From: Candidatus Latescibacterota bacterium
GTDB lineage: Bacteria > Latescibacterota > MWCZ01
Length of the DNA stretch: 64,000 nt
Assembly (NCBI GenBank): GCA_022706085.1
Contig: JAKJDF010000001.1
Location: 462,664 to 526,663 of the forward strand
Direction of reading: 5' to 3'
Shown: one piece after another, positions 37,369-46,140 of the stretch
Layout: every line of letters starts with the position of its first letter
Numbering within the stretch: position 1 is the stretch's first letter
The notes under the pieces: generated by a model
Databases searched by the model: none
Seen by the model: the letters and a program-made list of their open reading frames with translations, nothing else
Told to the model about the DNA's origin: nothing
Translations under genes and position numbers: made by a program

Positions 37369-38271
37369 ATGACCCCGTCGATCGTGAGTTGGGATCCGAA
37401 GTACGCGTCCAGCGCAGCCAACTTCTGGAACAGACTCCTCGAAGGCGTGCCGCACTGTTACGACGTCACCGCCGAGGAATTGGCGCGCGCTGCTGCCGGG
37501 GAGGAGGGTGCCGGTGCTCCTCTCCAGGCGCTGCGGGATGACACCGTCCTGCTGGCGGTGCATGAAGGCGAGGTGTACGGATATGCCCACGCCGCAGCCG
37601 AGCAGGTGAAGGACTGGCACGCGGGCGCCGGTATCATCCGATTCTTCGCGTACGAGCAAGGCAACCGCGTAGCAGGAAAGGCTCTTCTGGAAGCCGTGCT
37701 TTCGGAGGTTCGGACCCGCACTCCCGAAAACATTCGCGCGTTCCCCGCCAATTACCGGTATCCCTGCTACCATTTCCTGAACGCGAACCTCTCAAACCGG
37801 CTCGATCACGTCGAAGCCCTCCTCGGGGTGCGTGGTTTCCGACGGCAGCGCGCCGAGATATTTCTCGACATGCCCGACCTGGAGAGCTTGCCGGCGCCGA
37901 TCATGACCATTCCGTGCGAGTTGGCAGTGGAGCATACGCCGGGCAAGGGTGAGCTTCCAGGCTTCTCCGTTCGCGCCTTCCGCAACGGAGAGCTAATGGG
38001 CGAATGCGTGCATACCTCAGGGCAGGAATACTCGCCGAGGCCGGAAGCCGGCGAATGGGCGTTTTGCTCGTGGCTTGGAGTGAAGACGCCATGGCAGGGA
38101 AAAGGAATCGGCGAGTTCCTGCTTACCCGTGCGTTGGGAGAAGCGAAGGATCTCGGTTATCGGCGCGCGTCGATCAGCACATCGGGCGACAATTACCGCG
38201 CCTTCACATTCTACAGCAACCACGGGTACCGAGTGGTAGACTGGACGTACGAGCTGGGGTGCGAAAGATAG
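37369..38271 (+). CDS. GNAT-family N-acetyltransferase
   Basis: 300 residues containing a C-terminal GNAT fold: WLGVKTPWQGKGIGEFLLTRAL is the acetyl-CoA-binding motif (Q-x-x-G-x-G), followed by RRASISTSGDNYRAFTFYSNHGYRVV. The N-terminal half (about 1-160) resembles a second, degenerate GNAT domain, so this is probably a tandem protein. AGGGAG precedes the ATG; an alternative ATG lies six codons upstream. It follows the sulfatase by about 90 bp. The substrate, possibly an amino sugar or a small amine, is unknown. Confidence 0.85.
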   Translation: MTPSIVSWDPKYASSAANFWNRLLEGVPHCYDVTAEELARAAAGEEGAGAPLQALRDDTVLLAVHEGEVYGYAHAAAEQVKDWHAGAGIIRFFAYEQGNRVAGKALLEAVLSEVRTRTPENIRAFPANYRYPCYHFLNANLSNRLDHVEALLGVRGFRRQRAEIFLDMPDLESLPAPIMTIPCELAVEHTPGKGELPGFSVRAFRNGELMGECVHTSGQEYSPRPEAGEWAFCSWLGVKTPWQGKGIGEFLLTRALGEAKDLGYRRASISTSGDNYRAFTFYSNHGYRVVDWTYELGCER

Positions 38272-38501
38272 AACGGAGCGGGATGTCAGGCCGCGTCCGT
38301 GTGTCCGTTGCCGCTCACGCCGAGGGCCGCCGAATGCGGCACCGATGTCCATGGACGGGCACTTTTAGCGGGGCCTTCTCCACGCCGTCGGCGGCAACGC
38401 GCGCGTCTCCGAGTGGCGAGCCGGTCGCTGAGCCTGTCGAAGCGCCGGCTGGTGTATCGAAGAGCCCGGCGCGGGACAGCGGACCAAATGACGTTTTGTT
38501 C

Positions 38502-38993
38502 TCACGCGAACGGCAGCCGGGGCAAGAGCGCGCAAAGCCCGCGAACATATTCCTGCTGCCTGCCGAAAGCGGGAAAAGGCAAAACAAAAACAGGGATGCC
38601 ACCCACCCCCCCGGTTTTCAGCGCCTTTTGGCAATAACTCTCGATCGCCTTTCCCACGACCACAACGCATTCAGGGCGGAGTTCCCGAAGGTTACGCGCC
38701 AGGGCGGGGATGCCGGCGTTTCTAGCCTTCCGACGCGCAACTCGATCAAGACCGTTGACCGGGGCGCTGCACAGATCTACAAGGTGGCAGCCGCGATCGC
38801 GGAAAACTTGGGGAAAGGCATGCGCATCACGGGGTGTGCCAAAAACTGCGGCGAAGGCCTCGCAGGTGTGTCGGACGAGGTTCGAGTTGCCGCTGTAGAA
38901 GAACGTCCCTCCTGCCGGCACGGACTCACCCAAGAACAGGATGCGGACGTGTTCTGGACGGTAACTAGCCCTCAGCGCTTCGAAATCCACCAC
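38502..38993 (-). CDS. Small protein resembling the uracil-DNA glycosylase superfamily (tentative)
   Basis: 163 residues. ILFLGESVPAGGTFFYSGNSNLVRHTCEAF, VDLCSAPVN and PECVVVVGKAIESYC follow the layout of small UDG-like proteins (a G-E-x-P loop, a central D-x-C-x-x-P loop and a G-K at a strand end), but catalytic activity is not established for this group. It starts at one of two adjacent GTG codons with GAGGGA upstream, and the first codons overlap the end of the preceding PL22-like gene by about 20 bases, so it is the last gene of the long minus-strand cluster. Its link to glycan catabolism is unexplained. Confidence 0.55.
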   Translation of the reverse strand: MVDFEALRASYRPEHVRILFLGESVPAGGTFFYSGNSNLVRHTCEAFAAVFGTPRDAHAFPQVFRDRGCHLVDLCSAPVNGLDRVARRKARNAGIPALARNLRELRPECVVVVGKAIESYCQKALKTGGVGGIPVFVLPFPAFGRQQEYVRGLCALLPRLPFA

Positions 38994-40138
38994 TTATCCC
39001 TCGGCCTGTCCAGTTCGCCTGCGATGACGCTTTGCCGGAACTCATCCGTGATGTGCGCGGCGTACACCTGCGAAACACCCGTCCTGTCCGAACCGAACAC
39101 GGCGATGCGCCCGTCCTGGCTGAGCGCGGGATGCGGGTGCCCGGCCGGCGTGTGGTCCAGCGTCGCCCTCGGGTGGCACAGGGTGCGGAAGTGCCCCGTC
39201 CCCACGTGGATAAGCTGCAGCCCGCGATCCGGCCAGTTGGTGTCGGCAACGATCCATTCGCCGTCGAACGACGCCCCGGAGTGCCAGAAATAGGGGCCCG
39301 AACAGAGCCTTCGCGGTTCCCCTCCCGGCTCCAGTATCCAGATGCATCGCTCCGGGGGATTTCCGCAGCCCTGCAACCGTTCCGTGCGGCCCAGCAGCGT
39401 GCCGTGGGCGAAGACGTCCCGCCCGATGAGACGCGTGTCTCCGCCGTCTTCGTTGCAATCCCAGAACGTGCGGGTTCCGCCCGTTTCCCGGACGAACGAC
39501 ACGTAGTCCGCCAGTTTCTCCTTCGGCAGCGCGCCCTGCTTCATCAGGACGATGCGCGGTTTTTCGGCGTAACAGGCCCAGAGAAGGCCGTCGAGGTCGA
39601 GTTCCGCCACCTCCCCTGTGGGGATGTCGAACCGGTACGTCGTGATTCGGGGATGCCTCAGCACGATGAAGAGCCGGTCGCTCGCGGGTGAGAAGAGCAT
39701 GTGCTGGATCACCGCGCCCTCGGGGGCAAAACGCGAGAAGCTCCCGATGACTTCGGTTGTGCCCGTTTCCACGTCCACGGCATACACGTGTGGATCGCCG
39801 TGCCAGACGGCGTACAGCGTCCGCCCGTCGGGGTTCATGATGCACACGGGCGCGTTCTGCTTCGCCGCCTGCGCAACAGGATTGCCGGTGTCTGTCCTTT
39901 CCGTAAGCTGGAACAGGTTCAGCCCGTCGGTGTCTACGCGGAACAGGTCCCACGGCGCGCGCCGCCCTGCGTACCGCTGGCTCATCAGTATCACGCGCCG
40001 GCCGTCCGGGCTGACGCTTGGCCAGTTGTAGTTCAGGTGCACGGCGGGAAGCGGGTAGCTGGTCAACTGAACGACCTTGATCCCTGTTTCCGGGTCAACC
40101 CGCTGAATCCGCTCGCTGGCATAGGGTCTTCGCAACAT
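38972..40138 (-). CDS. PL22 oligogalacturonate-lyase-like beta-propeller protein (paralogue D)
   Basis: 388 residues, more distant from the three near the left end than those are from each other. The signature is intact: GPYFWHSGASFDGEWIVADTNWPDRG, HPHPALSQDG and FGSDRTGVSQVYAAHI at the C-terminus, and YNWPSVSPDGRRVILMSQR near the N-terminus. The ATG (MLRRPYASER) was chosen because upstream codons show no conservation and would overlap the BNR gene, whose stop lies 10 bp upstream of it. No signal peptide. A cytoplasmic uronate-oligomer lyase is the family-based expectation. Confidence 0.75.
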   Translation of the reverse strand: MLRRPYASERIQRVDPETGIKVVQLTSYPLPAVHLNYNWPSVSPDGRRVILMSQRYAGRRAPWDLFRVDTDGLNLFQLTERTDTGNPVAQAAKQNAPVCIMNPDGRTLYAVWHGDPHVYAVDVETGTTEVIGSFSRFAPEGAVIQHMLFSPASDRLFIVLRHPRITTYRFDIPTGEVAELDLDGLLWACYAEKPRIVLMKQGALPKEKLADYVSFVRETGGTRTFWDCNEDGGDTRLIGRDVFAHGTLLGRTERLQGCGNPPERCIWILEPGGEPRRLCSGPYFWHSGASFDGEWIVADTNWPDRGLQLIHVGTGHFRTLCHPRATLDHTPAGHPHPALSQDGRIAVFGSDRTGVSQVYAAHITDEFRQSVIAGELDRPRDKWWISKR

Positions 40139-40148
40139 GCCGGGTACC

Positions 40149-41201
40149 TCAGCCGTGCGGATCCCAGATCGTGCCGGCGATGTGGTGGTGCGGCCGTTCC
40201 TTTGTCGCCCAGTAGTACGTCGCCACCAGAAGCCCGTCTGCGCGCTCAAACACCCGCGGATACCCGAGGTCCGGATCACCGAAGCTGTCGCGCTGGTAGT
40301 CGTCGCGCAGAACCGTCTCTTCACCCCACGTGCGCCCGTTATCGCGGCTGTATTTCGCGATGATCCGCGCATGTTCGCGGTCCCCGAACACACAGCAGAT
40401 ACGTCCGTCACGCAGTTTGACAATCCCCGGCGGGTTGCCGCTCCATCCCGCCGGCTCGTTGATCCGCCCCTGCCGCGTCCACCATCTGCCGTGGTCAACC
40501 GAGCTGTACGCTTCAATCCAGCAGGTGTTCGAGTCCGGAGCGATACGCCTGATCGCGGAAACGAGGTTTCCCGATTCGCAACGGACGGTGGACGGCATGA
40601 TCGCCCGGTCCGATTCGCCCGGGTCCGTTACCCACGCCAGGAACCGAAAGCTCATGCCGCCGTCATCTGTTCGCGCGCAGAACACCTTGTTTGTCCGGGA
40701 GTCATCGCCGCGCGCCGACATCATTACGAGCAGGTCGCTCGGCCCGTACACCACGTAGTCCGTCCGGCAGGTGATTTCCTTGCCGCGCAAATCCGGATGC
40801 CGGGTGAGCAACCCCAGGGTATGGGGACCACGCCACGTCTCACCACGGTCCAGCGACACAAAAAACGCCCCCTCGGGCCGCTTGCCTCCGTGGTACCCGA
40901 CGCCGGCGAACCGGAGCGCCAGGCCGGGGTCAGTGAAATCGAGCGGTGCTTCAAGCGGACGCGACGACGCATCCGAACCGACGAAATGTTCCGGTTCGTA
41001 CGCTCGCCACGTCTCCCCTCCATCGGTGCTCTTTGCAAGGAATGAGTGGTACGGCTCGTTGATATTGTGCCCCTTCTTCTCTTCGTAGCCGCCCACGGTG
41101 AAACCGACCAGTGCTTCTTTTCCTTCCCACGACCAGAGCCCGTTGTTCGCCGGCCATCCGGCGAATTTGCCCGGTTCAGAGTACACAACCACGTGCTTCA
41201 T
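40149..41201 (-). CDS. Asp-box (BNR) sialidase-fold propeller protein 1
   Basis: 350 residues with Asp boxes S-x-D-x-G-x-T-W at STDGGETWR, SLDRGETWR and SRDNGRTWG, which mark a six-bladed sialidase-type propeller. It lacks the FRIP motif and signal peptide of true secreted sialidases. Instead it opens GWPANNGLWSWEGKEALVGF, conserved with the next gene. So I expect a sugar-acting or binding protein of unknown substrate, not a sialidase proper. It lies 9 bp downstream of its own paralogue and 10 bp upstream of a PL22-like gene. Confidence 0.75.
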   Translation of the reverse strand: MKHVVVYSEPGKFAGWPANNGLWSWEGKEALVGFTVGGYEEKKGHNINEPYHSFLAKSTDGGETWRAYEPEHFVGSDASSRPLEAPLDFTDPGLALRFAGVGYHGGKRPEGAFFVSLDRGETWRGPHTLGLLTRHPDLRGKEITCRTDYVVYGPSDLLVMMSARGDDSRTNKVFCARTDDGGMSFRFLAWVTDPGESDRAIMPSTVRCESGNLVSAIRRIAPDSNTCWIEAYSSVDHGRWWTRQGRINEPAGWSGNPPGIVKLRDGRICCVFGDREHARIIAKYSRDNGRTWGEETVLRDDYQRDSFGDPDLGYPRVFERADGLLVATYYWATKERPHHHIAGTIWDPHG

Positions 41202-41210
41202 CAGCCGCTC

Positions 41211-42302
41211 CTAATCTTCCGGGTGCCAGATGGTGCCGGCTATGTGGTGATGGAAGTGATCCTTCGTCGCCCAGTAGTAAAGCGCCATGAGCTTTCCGTC
41301 CGCACGCTGAAAAACCCTCGGGTAACCCATGTCGGAGTCATTATGCCTGTCGCGCTGGAAGTCGTCGCGCAGCACGGTCTCCTGCCGCCAGGTGCGACCC
41401 TCGTCCTCGCTGAATTTCGCCAGCATGGTGGCCTGATCGCGGTTTCCGAACACACAGCAGAGGCGACCGTCCCGCAACTTTGTGAGGGCGGGCGGATTGC
41501 CGTTGTGCCCGCCGGTATCCCCGATCTTCACCAGCCACTTCCACGTCGCGCCGCCATCGGTGGAGGCATACGCGTCAATCCAGCAGGACCGATCCACACC
41601 GATCTCCCGCCGGCGTACCGCGGCGACCAAGCGACCGGAAGCGAAGCGAACGGTCGCCGACACGCGACTGGCGGCAAGGCTGACAGTCGCCGGCATCACC
41701 GCACGATAGGGATCAGACGGCGGCACCATCCACGAAACGAACCGGAAAGTGAGCCCGCCGTCCGTGGTCCGCGCGCAGAAGGTGCGGTCCACCATGCCGC
41801 CGCCCTCTTTCCGCGCCGACATCAGAACCAGCATCTCCCGCGGGCCTTCCACCACGTAGTCGGTGCGCGAGGTGAAGCTGAGCCCGGCCAGTTCGCCATG
41901 CTGCATAAGGTCGCCGAAGGAATACGGCCCCTGCCACGTGGCGCCCCGGTCATTCGAGGCGAAGAACATGCCCGATGGTTCGTTGCTCCCGTGGTAGCCG
42001 ATGCCGACGACCCGCATTGCGAACCCGGGCGACGTGAAATTGAGAGGCTCAGTTAACGCCGTCGCGGTGACACCCGGTCTCACGAAGTTCTCCGGCTGAA
42101 ACACCTTCCAGGTGTCGCCCTGATCGGTGCTGCGGGCAAGCATCGAGCGGTACGGCTCCTTGATGTTGTGCCCCGGCTTTTCCTCAAACCCGCCCAATGT
42201 GAACCCGACAAGGATTTCCTTCCCGTCCCAGGTCCAGATACCGTTGTTCGCGGGCCACCCGCAGAAGCCGTCCGGGTGTTCGTATACGATGACGTGTTTC
42301 AT
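41211..42302 (-). CDS. Asp-box (BNR) sialidase-fold propeller protein 2
   Basis: 363 residues, a tandem duplicate of the downstream gene: GWPANNGIWTWDGKEILVGF near the start, RSTDQGDTWKVF, SNDRGATWQGPYSFG, STDGGATWKWL, and an almost identical last segment (QRADGKLMALYYWATK, HHIAGTIW). It carries an insertion of about 13 residues relative to paralogue 1 near VRFASGRLVAAVRRREIG. GGGGAGAACGGG precedes the ATG. Cytoplasmic by lack of signal peptide. Two adjacent non-identical copies argue for two related substrates or linkages. Confidence 0.75.
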   Translation of the reverse strand: MKHVIVYEHPDGFCGWPANNGIWTWDGKEILVGFTLGGFEEKPGHNIKEPYRSMLARSTDQGDTWKVFQPENFVRPGVTATALTEPLNFTSPGFAMRVVGIGYHGSNEPSGMFFASNDRGATWQGPYSFGDLMQHGELAGLSFTSRTDYVVEGPREMLVLMSARKEGGGMVDRTFCARTTDGGLTFRFVSWMVPPSDPYRAVMPATVSLAASRVSATVRFASGRLVAAVRRREIGVDRSCWIDAYASTDGGATWKWLVKIGDTGGHNGNPPALTKLRDGRLCCVFGNRDQATMLAKFSEDEGRTWRQETVLRDDFQRDRHNDSDMGYPRVFQRADGKLMALYYWATKDHFHHHIAGTIWHPED

Positions 42303-42334
42303 CCCGTTCTCCCCCGCAAAGCGTTTCAGGAAAT

Positions 42335-43204
42335 TCACAGTGTCAGCCTCCAGACATCGTTCATCAAAGGCCACGAGTTGCCTGCCACCACCCAGAGGCT
42401 CCCGTCGAAATTGTACGGCGTTGCCTCGTGGCGCGGTGAGAAGCCGGGCTTCGGCGTGAATTCGTACCACGCGTTTCCTTCTTCTGTGAACCACACGTCG
42501 CCAAGGTTACAGCTCTCGCGATTGCTGAACCCGCCGATGATCCAGAGTTTTCCGTCATACACCTCCGCAACAACCCACTGACGTTCGGCCCACGGCGCGT
42601 GGGCGGTGACACACTCCCAGTGCTCACCGTCAACCGAGCGCCAGACGTCGTTGTGCGTGACGAAATCGGGGTAGTGCTTTTCGGGCGGATCGCCTTTCTC
42701 CTGCGTCGCGCCGCCCATGAGCCAGATTGCGCCATCAAACACCGCGACCGCGGAACCGTACCGCGGCCCGAAGGGTGCATCCGGGCAGACGCACTCCCAT
42801 CTCACCCCATCCCGCGAGCACCACACATCATTGCCGCTGCCCAGTTGCCACATCCGGCCGTCATGGACCACCAGTTCGCCGTAGCCCCGCACGCCGAATG
42901 GCGTCTTGTCCAGCACCGGGTTCCAGGTGACGCCGTCGGCGGAGTTCCACACGCTGCCCTTGACGGCCCAGACGCGGCCGTCAAACACCGCCATCTCGCT
43001 GTAGCCGTCGTACGGCGTGGCGTCGGATATCAGGGTCCACTTCGCACCGTCGGTTGAGCGCCACAGGTCCCGCGAAAGCACGCCGCCGTAGTAGTACCCG
43101 TTGCTCAGCCACATGGCGCCGCCGAACACGAATGGCTCGGCTGTGTCACGGATGCTGAAGGCCGCCTGAGGGGTGATCTGTTGCCAGCTTGGTATTGCCT
43201 TCAT
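42335..43204 (-). CDS. Kelch-type beta-propeller protein
   Basis: 289 residues of six repeated blades, each ending D-V-W or D-L-W-R-S and with paired glycines: RDLWRSTDGAKW, SAVAVFDGAIWLMGGATQ, NDVWRSVDGEHWECV, VAEVYDGKLWIIGGFSN, GDVWFTEEGNAWYEF and MNDVWRLTL at the very end. This is the Kelch / galactose-oxidase central-domain pattern. No signal peptide and no copper-site cysteine-tyrosine motif is recognisable, so an oxidase is unlikely. The start overlaps the stop of the FAD oxidoreductase by four bases (ATGA), giving translational coupling. Confidence 0.72.
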   Translation of the reverse strand: MKAIPSWQQITPQAAFSIRDTAEPFVFGGAMWLSNGYYYGGVLSRDLWRSTDGAKWTLISDATPYDGYSEMAVFDGRVWAVKGSVWNSADGVTWNPVLDKTPFGVRGYGELVVHDGRMWQLGSGNDVWCSRDGVRWECVCPDAPFGPRYGSAVAVFDGAIWLMGGATQEKGDPPEKHYPDFVTHNDVWRSVDGEHWECVTAHAPWAERQWVVAEVYDGKLWIIGGFSNRESCNLGDVWFTEEGNAWYEFTPKPGFSPRHEATPYNFDGSLWVVAGNSWPLMNDVWRLTL

Positions 43205-44541
43205 GGTTGCCCCTGGTTCGCCTTCACGATATCGTCTTCCGACAGAATCGCCCCCTGCCGCCTCAACTGCGCTTGCAATGCCGTGACGTCAACAGAGCGC
43301 GAGGAGACGCCGTTCCGCAGGGAGAGAGCGCTTGCCGTGCCGGCGGCCTCACCCATGGCGATGCACGGCACCATGACACGTATCGAACCGAGCGCGAGGT
43401 GCGTGCAGCTTACGCACCGCCCGGCGGTGAGCATGTTCTCCACACCGCGCGGCACGAGGATGCGATAAGGAATCTGGTACTTGAAGCCTCGTGAGGGCCG
43501 CCAGCTCGTGGCATCCATGCCGGGACCGTCAATGCAGTGAATATCCACGAAAAACGAGCCGTAACAGATGGCGTCTGTGAACTCGCGCTGGCCCTTTACG
43601 TCGTCCTCGGTCAGCACGTAATCCCCCATGATGCGGCGCGATTCCCGGATTCCGATGGTGTTCGGCGTGGAGATCATGTAGCAGTTCTCCATGCCGGGGA
43701 CGTATTTCCGGTACACCTCGACGGTCTCGTACGCCTGTTTCCGCGCTTCGATGGTCGCCCGGGTGAGGTCGGCAGCCTTCGTTGAATCAACATGCGTGAC
43801 GTGCGTGAAATTGACCCCCACCTGATCGGGCCGGGTAGGTGTCCACCACCATCCCATGATGGTTTTCTGGAAAGGGCGCATGTTTCCCTCGCGCTGGGCA
43901 CGTTCCCACACCTCCTTCAACTGGTAGTCCACCCGGAACTTCTCCACCGTGGGCCAGTCCACACCGCCGATGGTGAACATCAGGGTCACCGGCTGGCACC
44001 TGCCGTCAGACGGGCGTCCGACTTCGTACGGACACCCCGCGCGGAACGCGACATCGCCGTCGCCGGTGCAGTCCACCACGCGTTTCGCCCGGATAACCTG
44101 CCGCCCTTCCTTGTTCTGGATGACGGCGCCGACCGCGGCACCATTCTCCAGAACTGTGTCGCAGAAAAAGGTGTGGTAGAGCAGCCCGAGACCGGCTTCT
44201 TCCGCCATGGCTTCCAGCAGGAGCTTCATACCTTCCACTTCGAACATGATCCCGTGGCTGTTCCGCACTCCGAAGCCGCCCAGAACCACGCGGGAAGCGA
44301 TCTCGTCGGCAATCCCCCCGACAATCCGGCGGCCGGTACCTTCCTCATCATACTTCGAGATGTGCCCGTGCCCGCCCGCAGTGGCCACGCCGCCAAGGCA
44401 GTTGAATTGCTCCACCACAAGGGTATCCGCCCCCATCCGTGCCGCCGAAAGGCCCGCAGCAACGCCGGCCGGGCCTCCGCCCACCACCAGCACGTCCACC
44501 TCCCGCGCGGTGGGGAGCTTCCTGCTGTCATCCAGTGTCAT
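43201..44541 (-). CDS. FAD-dependent oxidoreductase (FAD_oxidored family)
   Basis: 446 residues. The N-terminus has the dinucleotide-binding fold VDVLVVGGGPAGVAAGLSAARMGADTLVVEQ, followed by CLGGVATAGGHG, a fingerprint of the PF12831 family, and a second FAD contact VVDCTGDGDVAFRAGCPYEVGR. The C-terminal block is GVENMLTAGRCVSCTHLALGSIRVMVPCIAMGEAAGTASAL. Family members act on unknown, often sugar-derived, substrates and are frequent beside glycan-degrading genes. AAGGAAGAG precedes the ATG. Likely oxidises a hydroxyl of a cluster intermediate; electron acceptor unknown. Confidence 0.85.
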   Translation of the reverse strand: MTLDDSRKLPTAREVDVLVVGGGPAGVAAGLSAARMGADTLVVEQFNCLGGVATAGGHGHISKYDEEGTGRRIVGGIADEIASRVVLGGFGVRNSHGIMFEVEGMKLLLEAMAEEAGLGLLYHTFFCDTVLENGAAVGAVIQNKEGRQVIRAKRVVDCTGDGDVAFRAGCPYEVGRPSDGRCQPVTLMFTIGGVDWPTVEKFRVDYQLKEVWERAQREGNMRPFQKTIMGWWWTPTRPDQVGVNFTHVTHVDSTKAADLTRATIEARKQAYETVEVYRKYVPGMENCYMISTPNTIGIRESRRIMGDYVLTEDDVKGQREFTDAICYGSFFVDIHCIDGPGMDATSWRPSRGFKYQIPYRILVPRGVENMLTAGRCVSCTHLALGSIRVMVPCIAMGEAAGTASALSLRNGVSSRSVDVTALQAQLRRQGAILSEDDIVKANQGQP

Positions 44542-44577
44542 GACCGGCTCTTCCTTCAGATTTTTCCCGTTTCCCAC

Positions 44578-46101
44578 TCAACGCACGCCGGAGAAAAGAC
44601 CATCTACCCGCTGTTCGGCGACCTCGCGCGGCATCCCGGCAAGGGCGGCGATATCCTCGGCAAGGCCGTTCCGGAGCGCGTCGTCCGGGGTGACACGCCC
44701 GTCCCTGATCCAGATGTGCAGCGGCGCGATGAACAAGGCGTGATGCGCGTAACCCCAGTCGAAATGCGGTCCGGATTCTCCTGAAAACACGTACCGGTGC
44801 CGCAGCCACCATGTGATAATCCCCCGCACGGCGCCGCGAAGCCTGTCCGTCGCCTCCTGCCCGTCCCGCGGCAGAGCGGCGGTGTGCTCGAGCACCGCGC
44901 GGCGGGCACCGACGAAATCGGCAAGCAGGCCGAGGTACATCTCCGGCCCACCGGGAATACACGCCGCCAGTTCGGATGTCAACCGCGAATCGCGAATCCT
45001 TCCCGATAGATCGGCGGGAAGGTCGTCGAGGCCCGCGGTGGCGGATTTCCATGCCGGCACCAGCACAGACGCATCCCCGCCGAGAAGCCGCGCGATGGCG
45101 TGCAAAACCTCGTCGTCCGGTTTTTCCAGCCACGACGGATCCTTCGCGCACCGGGCGAAGTAGATGAGGTTGTGCAGCGCGGAAACCGGCTGTTGCGCGT
45201 TCCCGAAGATGCCTTTCGCCGTGCCGGCGTAGCGCATTTCCTCGCCGACAACGCGCCGGATGTCGTCAAACTGGATCACAAAGGCGGGCGGCGTGGGCTC
45301 GAACTCGATGATCTCGTACGTCATCAACGTGGAGCGCGCGACGAGCCCCGCCTCCTCGACAAGCTCGAAGTTGATCCGCCCGTTGCCCCAGCCATCCCGG
45401 ATACTGCGCCCGGGAAGCAGTTCCCATGGTTCTTCCGGCATATTCTGCTTCAGATATTCAAGGAATGGCCGTACGAGCCTGCGCAGATCCGGCTTCCACG
45501 CGCCCTCTCCTTCCCAGTCTGCACCCCAGCCGCACCATATCCAGGGGATGAGTTTCGGTCTGGACGGAGCCACTTCATCGAGGATCCCGCGGATGGCCAC
45601 GAGCATGCGAAAGTAGTCTCGCGGGTCAGCGCCGGGGTACCCGCCGGGGTCACCGTCGATGAACACGTACCCATCGGCGTTATTCATGCAGGCAAGCAAG
45701 TTACGCATGTGGGAGGTGTATTCGCCGAACTGCCGCCCGTCGTCGAGGCGGAACGTGCGCATGAAGGGGTAGAACACGCGTTCTTTCACCGGCGTGGCGC
45801 GGATTTCGCCCCTTGTGCTCAGGTTCGGGCAGAATGTCAACCAGCACTCGAGCCCTCGCTGCTGCGCCGCCGCAACGATTCCACGGAAACCACGAAGGTA
45901 TTCCGCGTCGCTTTCGGCAACTGGCGGCGGGGTTATTTCCGACATCGGCCAGATCATGACGCGGTCAATGCCGATACCGCCAAGGAGCCGGAACATCGCG
46001 TCGTAATCCGCCGGCGCCCACGTGCGGACGGCCAGCGGGTAGTTGAACACCCAGCTTGCGTGGAGGTAAAACCCTGCGTGATCGAAACCCTTCGCTCCCA
46101 T
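44578..46101 (-). CDS. Putative TIM-barrel glycosidase-like protein
   Basis: 507 residues, probably cytoplasmic. The N-terminal 330 residues have barrel-like alternation with acidic residues at strand ends: RVMIWPMSEITPPP, ECWLTFCPNLS, DGYVFIDGDPGGYPG, LIPWIWCGWGADWEGEG. The rest is helical (RLLGGDASVLVPAWKS, DGQEATDRLRGAVRGIITWWLRHRYVF). The fold is reminiscent of GH20/GH84- or GH67-type helpers, but no signature residues let me assign a family. The gap to the FAD gene is 36 bp. Function within the cluster could be release of a terminal sugar; this is inference. Confidence 0.6.
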   Translation of the reverse strand: MGAKGFDHAGFYLHASWVFNYPLAVRTWAPADYDAMFRLLGGIGIDRVMIWPMSEITPPPVAESDAEYLRGFRGIVAAAQQRGLECWLTFCPNLSTRGEIRATPVKERVFYPFMRTFRLDDGRQFGEYTSHMRNLLACMNNADGYVFIDGDPGGYPGADPRDYFRMLVAIRGILDEVAPSRPKLIPWIWCGWGADWEGEGAWKPDLRRLVRPFLEYLKQNMPEEPWELLPGRSIRDGWGNGRINFELVEEAGLVARSTLMTYEIIEFEPTPPAFVIQFDDIRRVVGEEMRYAGTAKGIFGNAQQPVSALHNLIYFARCAKDPSWLEKPDDEVLHAIARLLGGDASVLVPAWKSATAGLDDLPADLSGRIRDSRLTSELAACIPGGPEMYLGLLADFVGARRAVLEHTAALPRDGQEATDRLRGAVRGIITWWLRHRYVFSGESGPHFDWGYAHHALFIAPLHIWIRDGRVTPDDALRNGLAEDIAALAGMPREVAEQRVDGLFSGVR

Positions 46102-46140
46102 GCCCCTGCCCTGTCTGGTGCGTGTCTCGACGTCGTGCCG

